This document shows, piece after piece, positions 18,722 through 26,348 of a DNA stretch of 43,594 nt. Position numbers and translations under genes: made by a program. Every line of letters begins with the position of its first letter. Position 1 is the stretch's first letter. The notes under the pieces were generated by a model that was not told where the DNA came from, made no database searches, and saw only the letters and a program-made list of their open reading frames with translations. Source of the DNA: Campylobacter sp. (GTDB lineage Bacteria; Campylobacterota; Campylobacteria; Campylobacterales; Campylobacteraceae); contig JAFUFY010000042.1 of assembly GCA_017469645.1 (NCBI GenBank), forward strand, positions 1-43,594. Reading direction: 5' to 3'.

Positions 18722-20281
18722 TTAATAAGTCGTTTGGATAACAACTCTTCTGTTTGGTTTTAGGCACTCTTTTAAAGCGTCCCCTGTTTTGCCGTCGCAA
18801 GTTACAACTTGATCAGCTTCGCCCATACCCATAGCGGTTATGATTTCGGCAGGAACGCCATTTTTAACCAACTCTGCTTTAACGGCATCTGCTCTTCTTT
18901 GAGATAGTTTTAGGTTGTAATCATCGCTACCTAGCGGATCTGTGTATCCTAAAACTTTTACTTTTCTAACCATATTTTTATCGATTTGATTAACGCTCAA
19001 AGCGATAGTTTCAAAGCCTTCTTGTTTGATAGTGTCTTTGTCAAAGTCAAATAAAAAGTCTGTTTCAAGCTCTAAATTTTGATTTTGAAGTTGCACAGGC
19101 GATATGTCGGCACAACCTTTTGGATAGTAAAATGTGCTAGCTACTTTATAATCTTTATCAAAAATGATTTTAAATTTGCAAATTTGAGCTTCGCCCTTTT
19201 CTTTATTTAGGTTAAAAGCAAAATCCCACTCTCTATCGCCGTAGATACCATTTGTTTTATCTGGGTCGATTAGAGCGTAAATTTCATCTTTACTCATACC
19301 TTTTGCGACTTTGCCTAAATTTTCTGCTTTTTGAGCAGTGTGCGTATCAAACCAGCTCAAATCAAAATCAGGGAATTTTACATCGCTCCATTGCAAAATG
19401 CCATCATCAGGGATAAGGCTTTTGATTTTATCTCCGAGATTTTGCAAACCTTCTTTTGCACTATTTGCAACTTCGGCTACGCCGTCTTTTAAATTCTCTC
19501 CCGCTGTTGATAATCCGCCTTTCAAATTTTCACCAGCTGTTGATAATCCGTCTTTTAGGCTATCTGCTGCACTGCTTAAATTTCCTTCAACGCTGTTTGC
19601 GACATTTTCAGCACCTTGACTTAAATTTTCTCCGATATTTTGTGCCGTATTGCTAATGCTATTTCCGGCGCTATCTAAGTTATCTTTTGCGCCCGTAAGA
19701 AGTTTTGCTGCGCCGTCTTTTAGATTTTCACCAGCTGTTGATAGTCCGTCTTTCAAATTTTCACCAGCTGTTGATAATCCGTCTTTTAGGCTATCTGCTG
19801 CACTGCTTAAATTTCCTTCAACGCTAGTTGCGATATTTTCTATACCTTGCGTTAAATTTGCATCTACGCTTTGGACTGCTTTGTTTATATTTTCGCCGAT
19901 GTTAGGAAGTGCCGTATTTTCTTGTGTGGTAGTCGGTGCATTTGGTGCAACAATGGCATTGTTTTGTGGAACGCTTGGCACACTTGGGCTACTTGGAACG
20001 GCGTTTTGCTCTATCATTTTACTTGTATCAACGCTATCAATAATCGAACTTTTTGCATCTTTTTGATAAAAATATGCCAAAGCCAAAGTATTTATAACAA
20101 ATAAAATTCCCATAACCGCCGTAAATTTAGCCAAAAATCCGGCAGGTCCTTTTGCGCCAAATAGGCTTTCGTTACTTCCGCTGTATTGTCCTAGCCCGAT
20201 AGATGAGCTTTTTTGTAACAAAACTGAAATCGTAATCACGATAACAAGTATAACTTGAAGAATTAATAACAATGTTGTCAC
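18722..20281 (-). CDS. secG: SecG translocase subunit fused to a repeat region, a BamE/SmpA-like domain and an OmpA domain
   Basis: Residues 1–75 are SecG: two hydrophobic segments (about 3–22 and 50–71) with the conserved LLQKSSSIGLGQYSGSNESLFGAKGPAGFLAK region split between them. SecG proteins usually end near residue 80–125; this one runs to 519. Next come a Pro/Ser/Asn linker (90–125) and amphipathic repeats around ENLKDGLSTAG (about 130–290). A BamE/SmpA-like stretch follows (325–390; GMSKDEIYALI, GDREWDFAF, CKFKIIFDKDYKVASTF). Last is an OmpA-type domain (405–519) with GYTDPLGSDDYNLKLSQRRA and CLKPNRRVVI. SecG termini face the periplasm, so all these would be periplasmic. Start GTG after AAAAGG. 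It lies upstream of frr, the position I know for Campylobacter secG. The frame is continuous with no sign of a break. Confidence 0.88.
   Translation of the reverse strand: MTTLLLILQVILVIVITISVLLQKSSSIGLGQYSGSNESLFGAKGPAGFLAKFTAVMGILFVINTLALAYFYQKDAKSSIIDSVDTSKMIEQNAVPSSPSVPSVPQNNAIVAPNAPTTTQENTALPNIGENINKAVQSVDANLTQGIENIATSVEGNLSSAADSLKDGLSTAGENLKDGLSTAGENLKDGAAKLLTGAKDNLDSAGNSISNTAQNIGENLSQGAENVANSVEGNLSSAADSLKDGLSTAGENLKGGLSTAGENLKDGVAEVANSAKEGLQNLGDKIKSLIPDDGILQWSDVKFPDFDLSWFDTHTAQKAENLGKVAKGMSKDEIYALIDPDKTNGIYGDREWDFAFNLNKEKGEAQICKFKIIFDKDYKVASTFYYPKGCADISPVQLQNQNLELETDFLFDFDKDTIKQEGFETIALSVNQIDKNMVRKVKVLGYTDPLGSDDYNLKLSQRRADAVKAELVKNGVPAEIITAMGMGEADQVVTCDGKTGDALKECLKPNRRVVIQTTY
19519..19594 (-). 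repeat. 76-bp exact direct repeat in secG, copy 2 in the coding direction
   Basis: Identical by eye over 76 bases to the copy 231 bases away. It encodes part of the amphipathic block with SVEGNLSSAADSLKDGLSTA. The spacing is a multiple of three, so recombination between copies would remove or add 77 residues and keep the frame. Confidence 0.85.
19750..19825 (-). repeat. 76-bp exact direct repeat in secG, copy 1 in the coding direction
   Basis: Partner of the repeat 231 bases away, inside the same coding region. Shorter units of about 33 bases encoding LKDGLSTAGEN recur around both copies, so the block probably grew by tandem duplication. Confidence 0.85.
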
Positions 20282-20353
20282 GATTGAAACCTTTTAATTT
20301 TAAATTGAACCTATGATTATACAAAAAGTAAGATAAATTTAAGTTAAAATTTA

Positions 20354-20382
20354 AGTGCCGTTTGTGAATTTAAAACGGCACT
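20354..20382 (-). terminator. Intrinsic terminator after the BI-1 gene
   Basis: AGTGCCGTTT and AAACGGCACT pair around a nine-base loop. On the minus strand the stem is followed by TAAATTTTAACTT. It begins just after the BI-1 stop and separates that gene from secG. Confidence 0.75.
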
Positions 20383-20389
20383 ATCAAAT

Positions 20390-21112
20390 TTAATCTCTAT
20401 TTGTAACACCCAAAATGTGTAATAACGACATAAAAAGATTGTAGATATTTAGATACATACCAACAGCTGCCATGATAGGTGATGTGTATTCGCCTCTGAT
20501 GATTTTTTGTGTATCAAAAAGTATGTAAGCTGAAAATAGCACAGCACAAACCGCTGAAACGCCAAGAGCTAAAACGCTGCTTTTAAACAAAAATACATTT
20601 AATAAGCTAACAACTACAACGCCGATAAGCGTCCAAAACAAAGGCTTTGTCCAAGAGCTAAAATCTGCCTTTGTTCTCATCGCATAGATAGTTAGTGCGC
20701 CAAATGCAACCGCAGTGGCAACAAAAGCTTGTGTTACGACATGTCCTGCACCCATACTAACATAAAGCGAGATTATCGCTCCAACCGTCATACCTGTGAT
20801 AAATGTAAATGCAAAAAGTAGCACAAGCGCTAGTGTGTTTGCGCCACGACTTACTGCAAATTGCATACCAAGGATTAAACCAAAAATCACAACTAGATAA
20901 ATAAGCGGACTAGTGGCAAGTGAAATGCCTGTATTCATCGCTACAAAAGCACCCGCTGCTGCTGCTACCATAGAAGCAGTCAAAAGCGCATAAGTGTCTT
21001 TGATGATAGATGAAATTCTCGAACCATCATACTCGGCGTAGTTTTCATACTTTTCGCCTAGCACATCGATGTTTTGTAGGTCTTTTCCATAGTCTTTGTT
21101 GAAAAGTGCCAT
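20390..21112 (-). CDS. Bax inhibitor-1 / YccA family membrane protein
   Basis: A 240-residue inner-membrane protein with seven hydrophobic segments after a hydrophilic 38-residue N terminus (MALFNKDYGKDLQNIDV). Its last segments hold SAYILFDTQKIIRGEY and LNIYNLFMSLLHILG, the signature of BI-1 family proteins; the Asp residues there form the pH-sensing pair known in BsYetJ. In bacteria the family includes YccA, which modulates FtsH, and calcium-leak channels. Start ATG with AGGAGAAAAAT upstream, a strong site. It is divergent from the carbonic anhydrase gene. The neighbour is secG, and YccA is also linked to Sec jamming in E. coli, a suggestive but unproven tie. Confidence 0.92.
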   Translation of the reverse strand: MALFNKDYGKDLQNIDVLGEKYENYAEYDGSRISSIIKDTYALLTASMVAAAAGAFVAMNTGISLATSPLIYLVVIFGLILGMQFAVSRGANTLALVLLFAFTFITGMTVGAIISLYVSMGAGHVVTQAFVATAVAFGALTIYAMRTKADFSSWTKPLFWTLIGVVVVSLLNVFLFKSSVLALGVSAVCAVLFSAYILFDTQKIIRGEYTSPIMAAVGMYLNIYNLFMSLLHILGVTNRD

Positions 21113-21243
21113 ATTTTTCTCCTTTTAGATTTAAATTTGCGAGTGAGTATATCGGAAAAATGGTAAATAATAAATTAAAATAAAATAAATTTAGATGAAT
21201 TTGGCAGGACAAAAAGCAAATTTATTCAACATTAATTCTAAAT

Positions 21244-21252
21244 TGTTATAAT
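21244..21252 (+). promoter_or_regulatory. Extended -10 promoter of the carbonic anhydrase gene
   Basis: TGTTATAAT is an extended -10 with a perfect TATAAT, 23 bases before the start codon. AAAGGAG follows at a good ribosome-binding distance. No -35 element is evident, as is common for this genus. Confidence 0.65.
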
Positions 21253-21275
21253 CCTACACTTTTTAAAGGAGAACT

Positions 21276-21947
21276 ATGAACGACAGAATCATTAGCGGTG
21301 CCGTTAAATTTATGGAAGAAAACTTTTTAGAACACAGGGAACTTTTTGAAAATTTGGCAAATCATCAAACTCCGCACACGCTTTTTGTCGGCTGTGCCGA
21401 TTCGCGCGTGGTACCAAATTTAATCACTTCTACGCTTCCGGGCGAACTTTTTGTCGTGCGAAATATCGCAAATATCGTTCCGCCGTATCGTGTGAGTAAT
21501 GACTTTGTTGCTACAACGGCTGCGATAGAATATGCTCTTTATGCGCTAGAAATCAAAAATATAATCATCTGCGGACATAGCAACTGCGGTGGTTGTGCGG
21601 CACTTTATTATGAAAGTGAAAAGTTGGAGAAAATTCCAAATGTCAAAAAGTGGCTAAATTTGCTAGACCCTGTTAAAAAGGAAATTTCAGAAATCAAAAA
21701 TTTAGAAATTTCAAAAAGAGATTGGATAACAGAACGACTAAATATCATAAATTCGATAAAAAATTTGCTAACTTTTCCAAATTTAGCAAATTTGCACGAA
21801 AAAGGCGAGATAAAAATTTACGGCTGGCACTATATCATTGAAACGGGCGAACTTTTTGACTACGATCACGCCAGTGGGCATTTTAAAATTTTAACAAAGG
21901 AAAAGGATTATGAAAAAGTTTATAATCAGCTTTTTAGCGATTATTAG
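21276..21947 (+). CDS. Beta-class carbonic anhydrase
   Basis: Zinc enzyme interconverting CO2 and bicarbonate, in the cytosol. The zinc ligands and catalytic dyad are clear: Cys40, Asp42 and Arg44 in GCADSRV, and His101 and Cys104 in CGHSNCGGC. The length of 223 residues is normal. Campylobacter is capnophilic and uses such enzymes to hold bicarbonate for carboxylation, from general knowledge. A strong AAAGGAG site and an extended -10 suggest good expression. Its last 38 bases overlap the start of the MscS gene in another frame, so the two are co-transcribed. I avoid a symbol because canB and cynT are both used. Confidence 0.95.
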   Translation: MNDRIISGAVKFMEENFLEHRELFENLANHQTPHTLFVGCADSRVVPNLITSTLPGELFVVRNIANIVPPYRVSNDFVATTAAIEYALYALEIKNIIICGHSNCGGCAALYYESEKLEKIPNVKKWLNLLDPVKKEISEIKNLEISKRDWITERLNIINSIKNLLTFPNLANLHEKGEIKIYGWHYIIETGELFDYDHASGHFKILTKEKDYEKVYNQLFSDY

Positions 21948-23922
21948 TTTTATTTTTGCAGATGTAAATTCTAGCGATACAAACATAACAAAAGAAGAAG
22001 TTTTAGAAGCGATTTCAAAAAATTCAGATAGCAATGGAAGTGAAGTTAGAGATTTAATAGTCGAAAAAATTGAAAAAAGCGAGAACTCTGATTCGCTCGA
22101 TAATGATACTATTAGGCTTTCAGCTGTGGTAAATGATATTAGAAAATTAAACGCTATACATAAAACTCTTCTAGCCAAAGGCGATACGAACGCTACCGGT
22201 GAAGAAGCAAAAAATTTAGCTAAAAGCAAAGAAGCACTTTTTGATACAATTCCTTATGCTATAACAAAACAAAAAATTAATAAAGAAGGTATTGTAAAAT
22301 ATTTAGAGCACAAAAATTCGTTATTAGAAAGTATAGAAAAAAATAAAAACAAACAAGGCTCAAAAGAGTATATTGAAGCTTCATTTTCACTTGAAAATAT
22401 GAATTTAGCTGAAATATTTTATGGTTCTTTGCTAAAAGTAGATGATTTATTTACCAAAGGCTCAGGAAGCAAGGCACTCGAAAAAGAGCTACAAAGTTCG
22501 ATTTTAACGCTTCAAACGCTTGATTTTTCGAATTTATTGCTTTTAAAAGAAAAATTAAAAACAGACGAAGAAAAATTAAATTTCGATAATAAATTTGGCG
22601 AACTTGAAAACAGCAAACAAACCTATGAAGAGATATTAAATTATCTTTTAACAAATAAGGATTTGCTAACTAGCAACGCCATTGTTACAAGGCTAAATTT
22701 AAACACTGCGATTGATTATATCAATGAAAAAAGTCCAAAAATCGGTAAAATCAATGTCGGAAAAACCATTTTGGTGCTTTTTATTATCGGATTTTTCTAT
22801 TCGCTTAGAAGATTTTTGGCGAATTTGCTTTATTTTATCTTTAAGCCGTTTTCAAAAAACCAAAGCATAGATTTAAAAACGCAAGTTGTTGATATTTTGA
22901 AACGACCGCTTGGAATTTTGCTGATTGCTTATGCGATAAGCATTTGTTTAAGCATTATTTCGTATCCTGCGCCACTTCCTGTAAAAGTGGCAAATGCTTT
23001 ATCGATAGCCTATATTATCTTAAATGCTTGGTTGATTTTGGTTATTATTGATGGATACGGCATTATTTTGCTTGGAAATCTCGCCAAAAAAAGTGCAAGA
23101 AAAGAAATCGTAAATTTAATGATAAAAATTTTATATATATTTGTCATAATCGTAGCGATTTTACTAATTTTAAGACGACTTGGATTTAATATCTCTGCAC
23201 TTTTGGCTTCTCTTGGAATCGGTGGTTTAGCAATCGCTCTTGCTACAAAAGATATAATCGCAAATTTCTTTACTTCGATTATGCTTTTGTTTGATAACTC
23301 ATTTTCGCAAGGGGACTATGTCGTCATCAACGGCGTAGAAGGGCATGTTGTTGAAATCGGTATGCGAAAAACTACCATTAGGACGATGGATAACGCTCTT
23401 GTTTCGGTTCCAAATTCAAACATTGTAGCACAAAATATTATAAATTGGAGTAGGCGAAAAATCGGCAGACATCTTAAAATCGTTATCGGCGTAGAATATT
23501 CATCGCCGAAAGATAAAATTCAAAAAGCCATTAGTGAAATCAAAGATATGCTCGAAAACCACGACGGAATCGCCGCAACGCACGATAATGCAAAAAACGC
23601 AAAAGATCATCGCATGAAGCATAGGCAAAAAATGGTTTCGATTGATGATTTGGCAGGTTATAAAAATTTGCTTTATGTTGTTTTGGACGAATTTGCAGAT
23701 TCGTCGATAAATATTTTGATTTATTGTTACACAAAAACGACGAATTTTGGCGAATTTTTGGAAGTAAAACAAGATGTTTTATTTAAAATAATGGAAATTT
23801 TAGAGCAAAATTCGCTAAGTTTTGCATTTCCGTCACAAAGTTTATATGTTGAAAAGTTACCAAAATTTGAATATGATAACAAAACAGAAAATTCTAACAA
23901 CAAAGGAGCACAAAATGGCTGA
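21910..23922 (+). CDS. MscS-family mechanosensitive ion channel with a large N-terminal region
   Basis: A 670-residue inner-membrane channel. It starts with a cleavable-looking signal peptide (KKFIISFLAIISFIFADVNS), then about 260 mostly charged, helical, coiled-coil-prone residues that would be periplasmic. Several transmembrane segments follow. The MscS core is the pore helix GIGGLAIALATKDIIANFF followed by DNSFSQGDYVVINGVEGHVVEIGMRKTTIRT. The extended periplasmic part is like that of larger MscS paralogues. Start ATG after AAGGAAAAGGATT, inside the carbonic anhydrase gene. The gene ends in a low-complexity tail of Asn/Lys and overlaps the start of the acidic small gene by eight bases. Confidence 0.9.
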   Translation: MKKFIISFLAIISFIFADVNSSDTNITKEEVLEAISKNSDSNGSEVRDLIVEKIEKSENSDSLDNDTIRLSAVVNDIRKLNAIHKTLLAKGDTNATGEEAKNLAKSKEALFDTIPYAITKQKINKEGIVKYLEHKNSLLESIEKNKNKQGSKEYIEASFSLENMNLAEIFYGSLLKVDDLFTKGSGSKALEKELQSSILTLQTLDFSNLLLLKEKLKTDEEKLNFDNKFGELENSKQTYEEILNYLLTNKDLLTSNAIVTRLNLNTAIDYINEKSPKIGKINVGKTILVLFIIGFFYSLRRFLANLLYFIFKPFSKNQSIDLKTQVVDILKRPLGILLIAYAISICLSIISYPAPLPVKVANALSIAYIILNAWLILVIIDGYGIILLGNLAKKSARKEIVNLMIKILYIFVIIVAILLILRRLGFNISALLASLGIGGLAIALATKDIIANFFTSIMLLFDNSFSQGDYVVINGVEGHVVEIGMRKTTIRTMDNALVSVPNSNIVAQNIINWSRRKIGRHLKIVIGVEYSSPKDKIQKAISEIKDMLENHDGIAATHDNAKNAKDHRMKHRQKMVSIDDLAGYKNLLYVVLDEFADSSINILIYCYTKTTNFGEFLEVKQDVLFKIMEILEQNSLSFAFPSQSLYVEKLPKFEYDNKTENSNNKGAQNG

Positions 23923-24061
23923 ATTTGATGATGAAATGGAATTTGACGAATTCGACGACGAAAACGAAAACGATTTCGATATGGACGATTATCGCTACTC
24001 TTACGATGAAGATGATTATAGCTTCGATGAAGATGACGGCGAAGATGAATTTTATGAATAA
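23915..24061 (+). CDS. Hyperacidic 48-residue protein
   Basis: No family recognised. It starts MAEFDDEMEFDEF and ends EDEFYE. By my count 27 of 48 residues are Asp or Glu, 11 are Phe or Tyr, one is Arg and none is Lys. It is real on sequence grounds: AAAGGAG lies seven bases before the ATG, and the start overlaps the end of the MscS gene by eight bases. A longer in-frame version starting 93 bases upstream within mscS is less likely. Such proteins can mimic DNA, buffer metal ions or act as chaperone-like tails; none of these is shown. The Asp/Glu-aromatic alternation is regular. sodB begins 41 bases after its stop. Confidence 0.75.
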   Translation: MAEFDDEMEFDEFDDENENDFDMDDYRYSYDEDDYSFDEDDGEDEFYE

Positions 24062-24102
24062 ATTTAGCCAAATTTGCTAATTTATTTTCAAAGGAGAAAT
24101 TT

Positions 24103-24732
24103 ATGTTTAAGTTACGAACACTGCCATTTGACGGCGCAAAAAATGCAGTTATAAGCGAAGAAGCCTGTAAATTTCACTACGGAAAACATCATCAAGCTTA
24201 TGTTACAAATCTAAATAATCTTATAAACGATACGGAATTTAAAGATTGTCATCTATTTGACATTATAAATAAATCGCAAGGAGCGATTTTTAATAATGCA
24301 GCGCAAATTTACAACCACGATTTTTATTTTGATTGTATCGCCGAAAAAAGCGAAATCTCAAATGATTTAAGAGAAGTTTTAAGAGAAGAATTTGATGATT
24401 TTAAGGCTAAATTTTTAACCGCCGCAACTACTCTTTTTGGGAGCGGTTGGTGTTGGTTAGTTTATGATTTAAATGATAGTAGGCTAAAAATCGTGCAAAC
24501 GCAAAATGCTGCTACACCGATAACAGAAAATCAGGTTCCGCTTTTGGTGGTTGATGTCTGGGAGCATGCTTATTATATTGATTTTAAAAATGCAAGGGCT
24601 AGTTATTTGGAAAAATTTTATGAAAATATCAACTGGTATTTTGTTAGTGAGGCCTATGCTTGGGCGATAAAAGAAGGGCTAAATTCGGTGAGATTTTACA
24701 TAGATGAAATTCACCCAGAGTGCAAAAAATAG
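24103..24732 (+). CDS. sodB: Superoxide dismutase [Fe]
   Basis: Dismutates superoxide in the cytosol. The metal ligands sit in HYGKHHQAYV (N-terminal His), NHDFYFD (second His) and DVWEHAYY (Asp and third His). The Gln in FNNAAQIYNH is the position typical of iron enzymes. VPLLVVDVWEHAYYIDF and INWYFVSEAYAWA finish the fold. At 209 residues it is a little long for the usual 190–200. NHDFYFDC in place of NHTFYW is normal for Campylobacter as far as I remember. Start ATG with AAAGGAGAAATTT upstream. It lies between the acidic small gene and a small secreted protein, in the same direction. Confidence 0.95.
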   Translation: MFKLRTLPFDGAKNAVISEEACKFHYGKHHQAYVTNLNNLINDTEFKDCHLFDIINKSQGAIFNNAAQIYNHDFYFDCIAEKSEISNDLREVLREEFDDFKAKFLTAATTLFGSGWCWLVYDLNDSRLKIVQTQNAATPITENQVPLLVVDVWEHAYYIDFKNARASYLEKFYENINWYFVSEAYAWAIKEGLNSVRFYIDEIHPECKK

Positions 24733-24750
24733 CAAATTTAAGGATAAAAA

Positions 24751-25062
24751 ATGAAAAAAATTTTAGTTTTTTGTGTGGTTTTGGCTTTTGCTTTTGGTGG
24801 GGAATTTACGACTGTGAAATTTAGCCCCGAACAAACCGAAAAAATGATGAAAGAGCTTCACTCTCGTTTAGAAAAGTGCCAAACTGATGAACGCACAAAA
24901 AAGCTTATAAGCGATTTAGAAGATGCATTTTATCCACTTGAAGATATGGATTTTTCGCATGATTATGATCCGCAAATAATCGAAAAACTTCGCAGACTAA
25001 ATGCGCAAAATCAGCGATTTTTGACGCATTTTGTTTTGACTTCGGGTTGTAAGTTGGATTAG
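24751..25062 (+). CDS. Small secreted protein, unknown function
   Basis: A 103-residue protein with a classic signal peptide (KKILVFCVVLAFAFGGEF), cleaved around residue 16–18. The mature part is helical, charged and unrecognised, with two Cys residues (EKCQTDER and SGCKLD near the end) that could form a disulfide in the periplasm. Start ATG with AAGGATAAAA upstream, 18 bases after the sodB stop, so it is probably in the sodB transcript. A hairpin ends it. It could be a small periplasmic stress-related protein, but nothing in the sequence shows that. Confidence 0.75.
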   Translation: MKKILVFCVVLAFAFGGEFTTVKFSPEQTEKMMKELHSRLEKCQTDERTKKLISDLEDAFYPLEDMDFSHDYDPQIIEKLRRLNAQNQRFLTHFVLTSGCKLD

Positions 25063-25070
25063 AGATTTAT

Positions 25071-25106
25071 AAATTCGGCAAATTTGCTTTTAAATTCGCC
25101 GAATTT
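25071..25106. terminator. Hairpin between convergent secreted-protein and HIRAN genes
   Basis: AAATTCGGC and GCCGAATTT pair around an 18-base loop. It lies between two convergent genes and can end both transcripts. Confidence 0.55.
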
Positions 25107-25128
25107 TGAAATTTGTGGTGTTAAGCTT

Positions 25129-25440
25129 TTAGCGAACGCCAAATTTATTTTTTATAAATTGGCAAATTACCCCATTTCGCGTTATGAAAAGCACTTTTCC
25201 TTTGGCTTTTTTCTTAAATTTATCATAAAGTCTCCCGCCGCTTACACTCTCGCCAATAACCGTTTTAGTGCTATTTGCAACATAACCGATGGCTCCAAGA
25301 CCTTTTAAAGTTACTTTTATTGCCTCTTTATCATACCTATTTTTAGGCTCTTTTTTCAGTTTTACACGCATACCTTTTTTAAGAAAATCATCGCCATAGT
25401 AAAAATTAAGCCCCGTGATTGTAAAAAATATTTTTTTCAT
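25129..25440 (-). CDS. HIRAN domain protein
   Basis: A 103-residue single-domain protein. ITGLNFYYGDDFLKKGMRVKLKKEPKNRYDKEAIKV followed by GAIGYVANS is the HIRAN pattern, a fold that binds 3' DNA ends in the eukaryotic HLTF/Rad5 proteins. Stand-alone bacterial versions exist, and their role is not established. The protein is strongly basic. The ATG starts close to the 5' edge of a 140-bp gap before rplT. It converges on the secreted-protein gene. DNA binding is plausible from the fold and charge only. Confidence 0.85.
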   Translation of the reverse strand: MKKIFFTITGLNFYYGDDFLKKGMRVKLKKEPKNRYDKEAIKVTLKGLGAIGYVANSTKTVIGESVSGGRLYDKFKKKAKGKVLFITRNGVICQFIKNKFGVR

Positions 25441-25542
25441 CTCTTAATCCTTTCTTTTAATATTTCATATTCAAATATAACGATTTAAATATGTTAAAAA
25501 CTATAACAGATAAAACTAGGCTGGAATTTAAAGTAAAATAAG

Positions 25543-25566
25543 CCCCAAAAGCAAAAGCCTTTGGGG
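25543..25566 (-). terminator. Intrinsic terminator after rplT
   Basis: CCCCAAA and TTTGGGG form a stem with a ten-base loop. On the minus strand it is followed by TTATTTTACTTT. It closes the infC–rpmI–rplT region. Confidence 0.75.
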
Positions 25567-25580
25567 TTCGAAGTTAAAAT

Positions 25581-25940
25581 TTATTTTTTAAGTGCGTCTT
25601 TTGCTTGTTTTGCAACAACTGCAAAAGCATCGCTATCGTTCATAGCTAGGTTTGCTAGAACTTTTCTATCTAGCTCGATTCCTGCTAATTTTAGTCCGTT
25701 CATAAATTTTGAATAGCTTAAATCGTTTAATCTGCAAGCAGCATTTATGCGGATAATCCAAAGTCTTCTGAAATCGCGCTTTTTCGCTTTTCTATCGCGG
25801 AAAGCATAGACTAAACTTCTTTCTAATTGCTCTTTGGCTTTTCTAAAATGTTTGCGTCTGCCGCTGTAAAAACCGCGAGCTAATTTTAGAACTTTTTTGT
25901 GGCGTCTTCTGCGAACTACGCCTGTTTTAACTCTTGCCAT
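25581..25940 (-). CDS. rplT: 50S ribosomal protein L20
   Basis: Binds 23S rRNA early in large-subunit assembly. The very basic N-terminal extension ([37 protein letters not shown]) and the globular part with [36 protein letters not shown] identify it. The 119 residues are normal. In E. coli and Bacillus, L20 represses its own operon by binding a leader or an intergenic RNA structure. Here two hairpins lie in the 90-bp spacer before this gene and are candidates for such control. Start ATG with AAGGAAAAATT. Confidence 0.97.
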   Translation of the reverse strand: MARVKTGVVRRRRHKKVLKLARGFYSGRRKHFRKAKEQLERSLVYAFRDRKAKKRDFRRLWIIRINAACRLNDLSYSKFMNGLKLAGIELDRKVLANLAMNDSDAFAVVAKQAKDALKK

Positions 25941-25965
25941 AATTTTTCCTTTTTAAAATTTGGCG

Positions 25966-26004
25966 TCCGAATTCGGAACTTTTCCTAAATTCACTAAATT
26001 TAGG
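25966..26004 (-). promoter_or_regulatory. Tandem hairpins in the rpmI–rplT spacer
   Basis: Read on the message strand, CCTAAAT pairs with ATTTAGG around a seven-base loop, and seven bases later TCCGAATTCGGA is a perfect 12-base palindrome. rpmI–rplT spacers are often short, so a structured 90-base spacer is a plausible site for L20 autoregulation or RNA processing. Confidence 0.4.
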
Positions 26005-26030
26005 AGGTTTGAATGACTTTCGTCAAAAAC

Positions 26031-26222
26031 TTATTTGCAAAGCATTTTTTTGACAGCTTTTTCGTTTGTGCTATCTACAAAATGCGGGCCTCTTAAATCT
26101 CTTTTGCGTGTGCTAGACATTTTTGTCAAAATGTGGCTTCTAAAAGCTGAGCCTCTTTTGATTTTATTTTTGCCTACTTTAAAGCGTTTAGCAGCACCGC
26201 GAACTGATTTCATTTTAGGCAT
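26031..26222 (-). CDS. rpmI: 50S ribosomal protein L35
   Basis: Small basic ribosomal protein, 63 residues. [44 protein letters not shown] in overlapping pieces is the L35 pattern (normally KTKSSAAKRFK...KRSHILTKKS..RKR.LR), ending MLCK. Start ATG with AAAGGATTAGT upstream. It sits between infC, from which a hairpin separates it, and rplT, the standard order. Confidence 0.97.
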   Translation of the reverse strand: MPKMKSVRGAAKRFKVGKNKIKRGSAFRSHILTKMSSTRKRDLRGPHFVDSTNEKAVKKMLCK

Positions 26223-26297
26223 ACTAATCCTTTGTTTAAAGTGAAATTGTGATTATACAAAATTTATTCTTTGAAATTTTTGAATTTTGTAAAATTT

Positions 26298-26331
26298 ATG
26301 AATTTAGGCGATAAATTTTGCCTAAATTCAT
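26298..26331 (-). terminator. Hairpin after infC
   Basis: ATGAATTTAGGC and GCCTAAATTCAT pair perfectly (12 bp) around a ten-base loop, then AAATTTT-like sequence follows on the minus strand. It would reduce read-through from thrS–infC into rpmI–rplT. Confidence 0.55.
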
Positions 26332-26348
26332 TTTTAAATTTGAAAAAT

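Noticed and set aside
19456..19830. CRISPR-like repeats
   Set aside because: The repeats are in frame inside secG with no uniform spacers and no cas genes nearby.
23822..23914. Longer N terminus for the acidic small protein
   Set aside because: This part is inside mscS in another frame and lacks a ribosome binding site; the ATG at 23915 follows AAAGGAG.
25084..25308. 74-codon plus-strand frame opposite the HIRAN gene
   Set aside because: Overlaps the terminator hairpin and the HIRAN gene; no family match.
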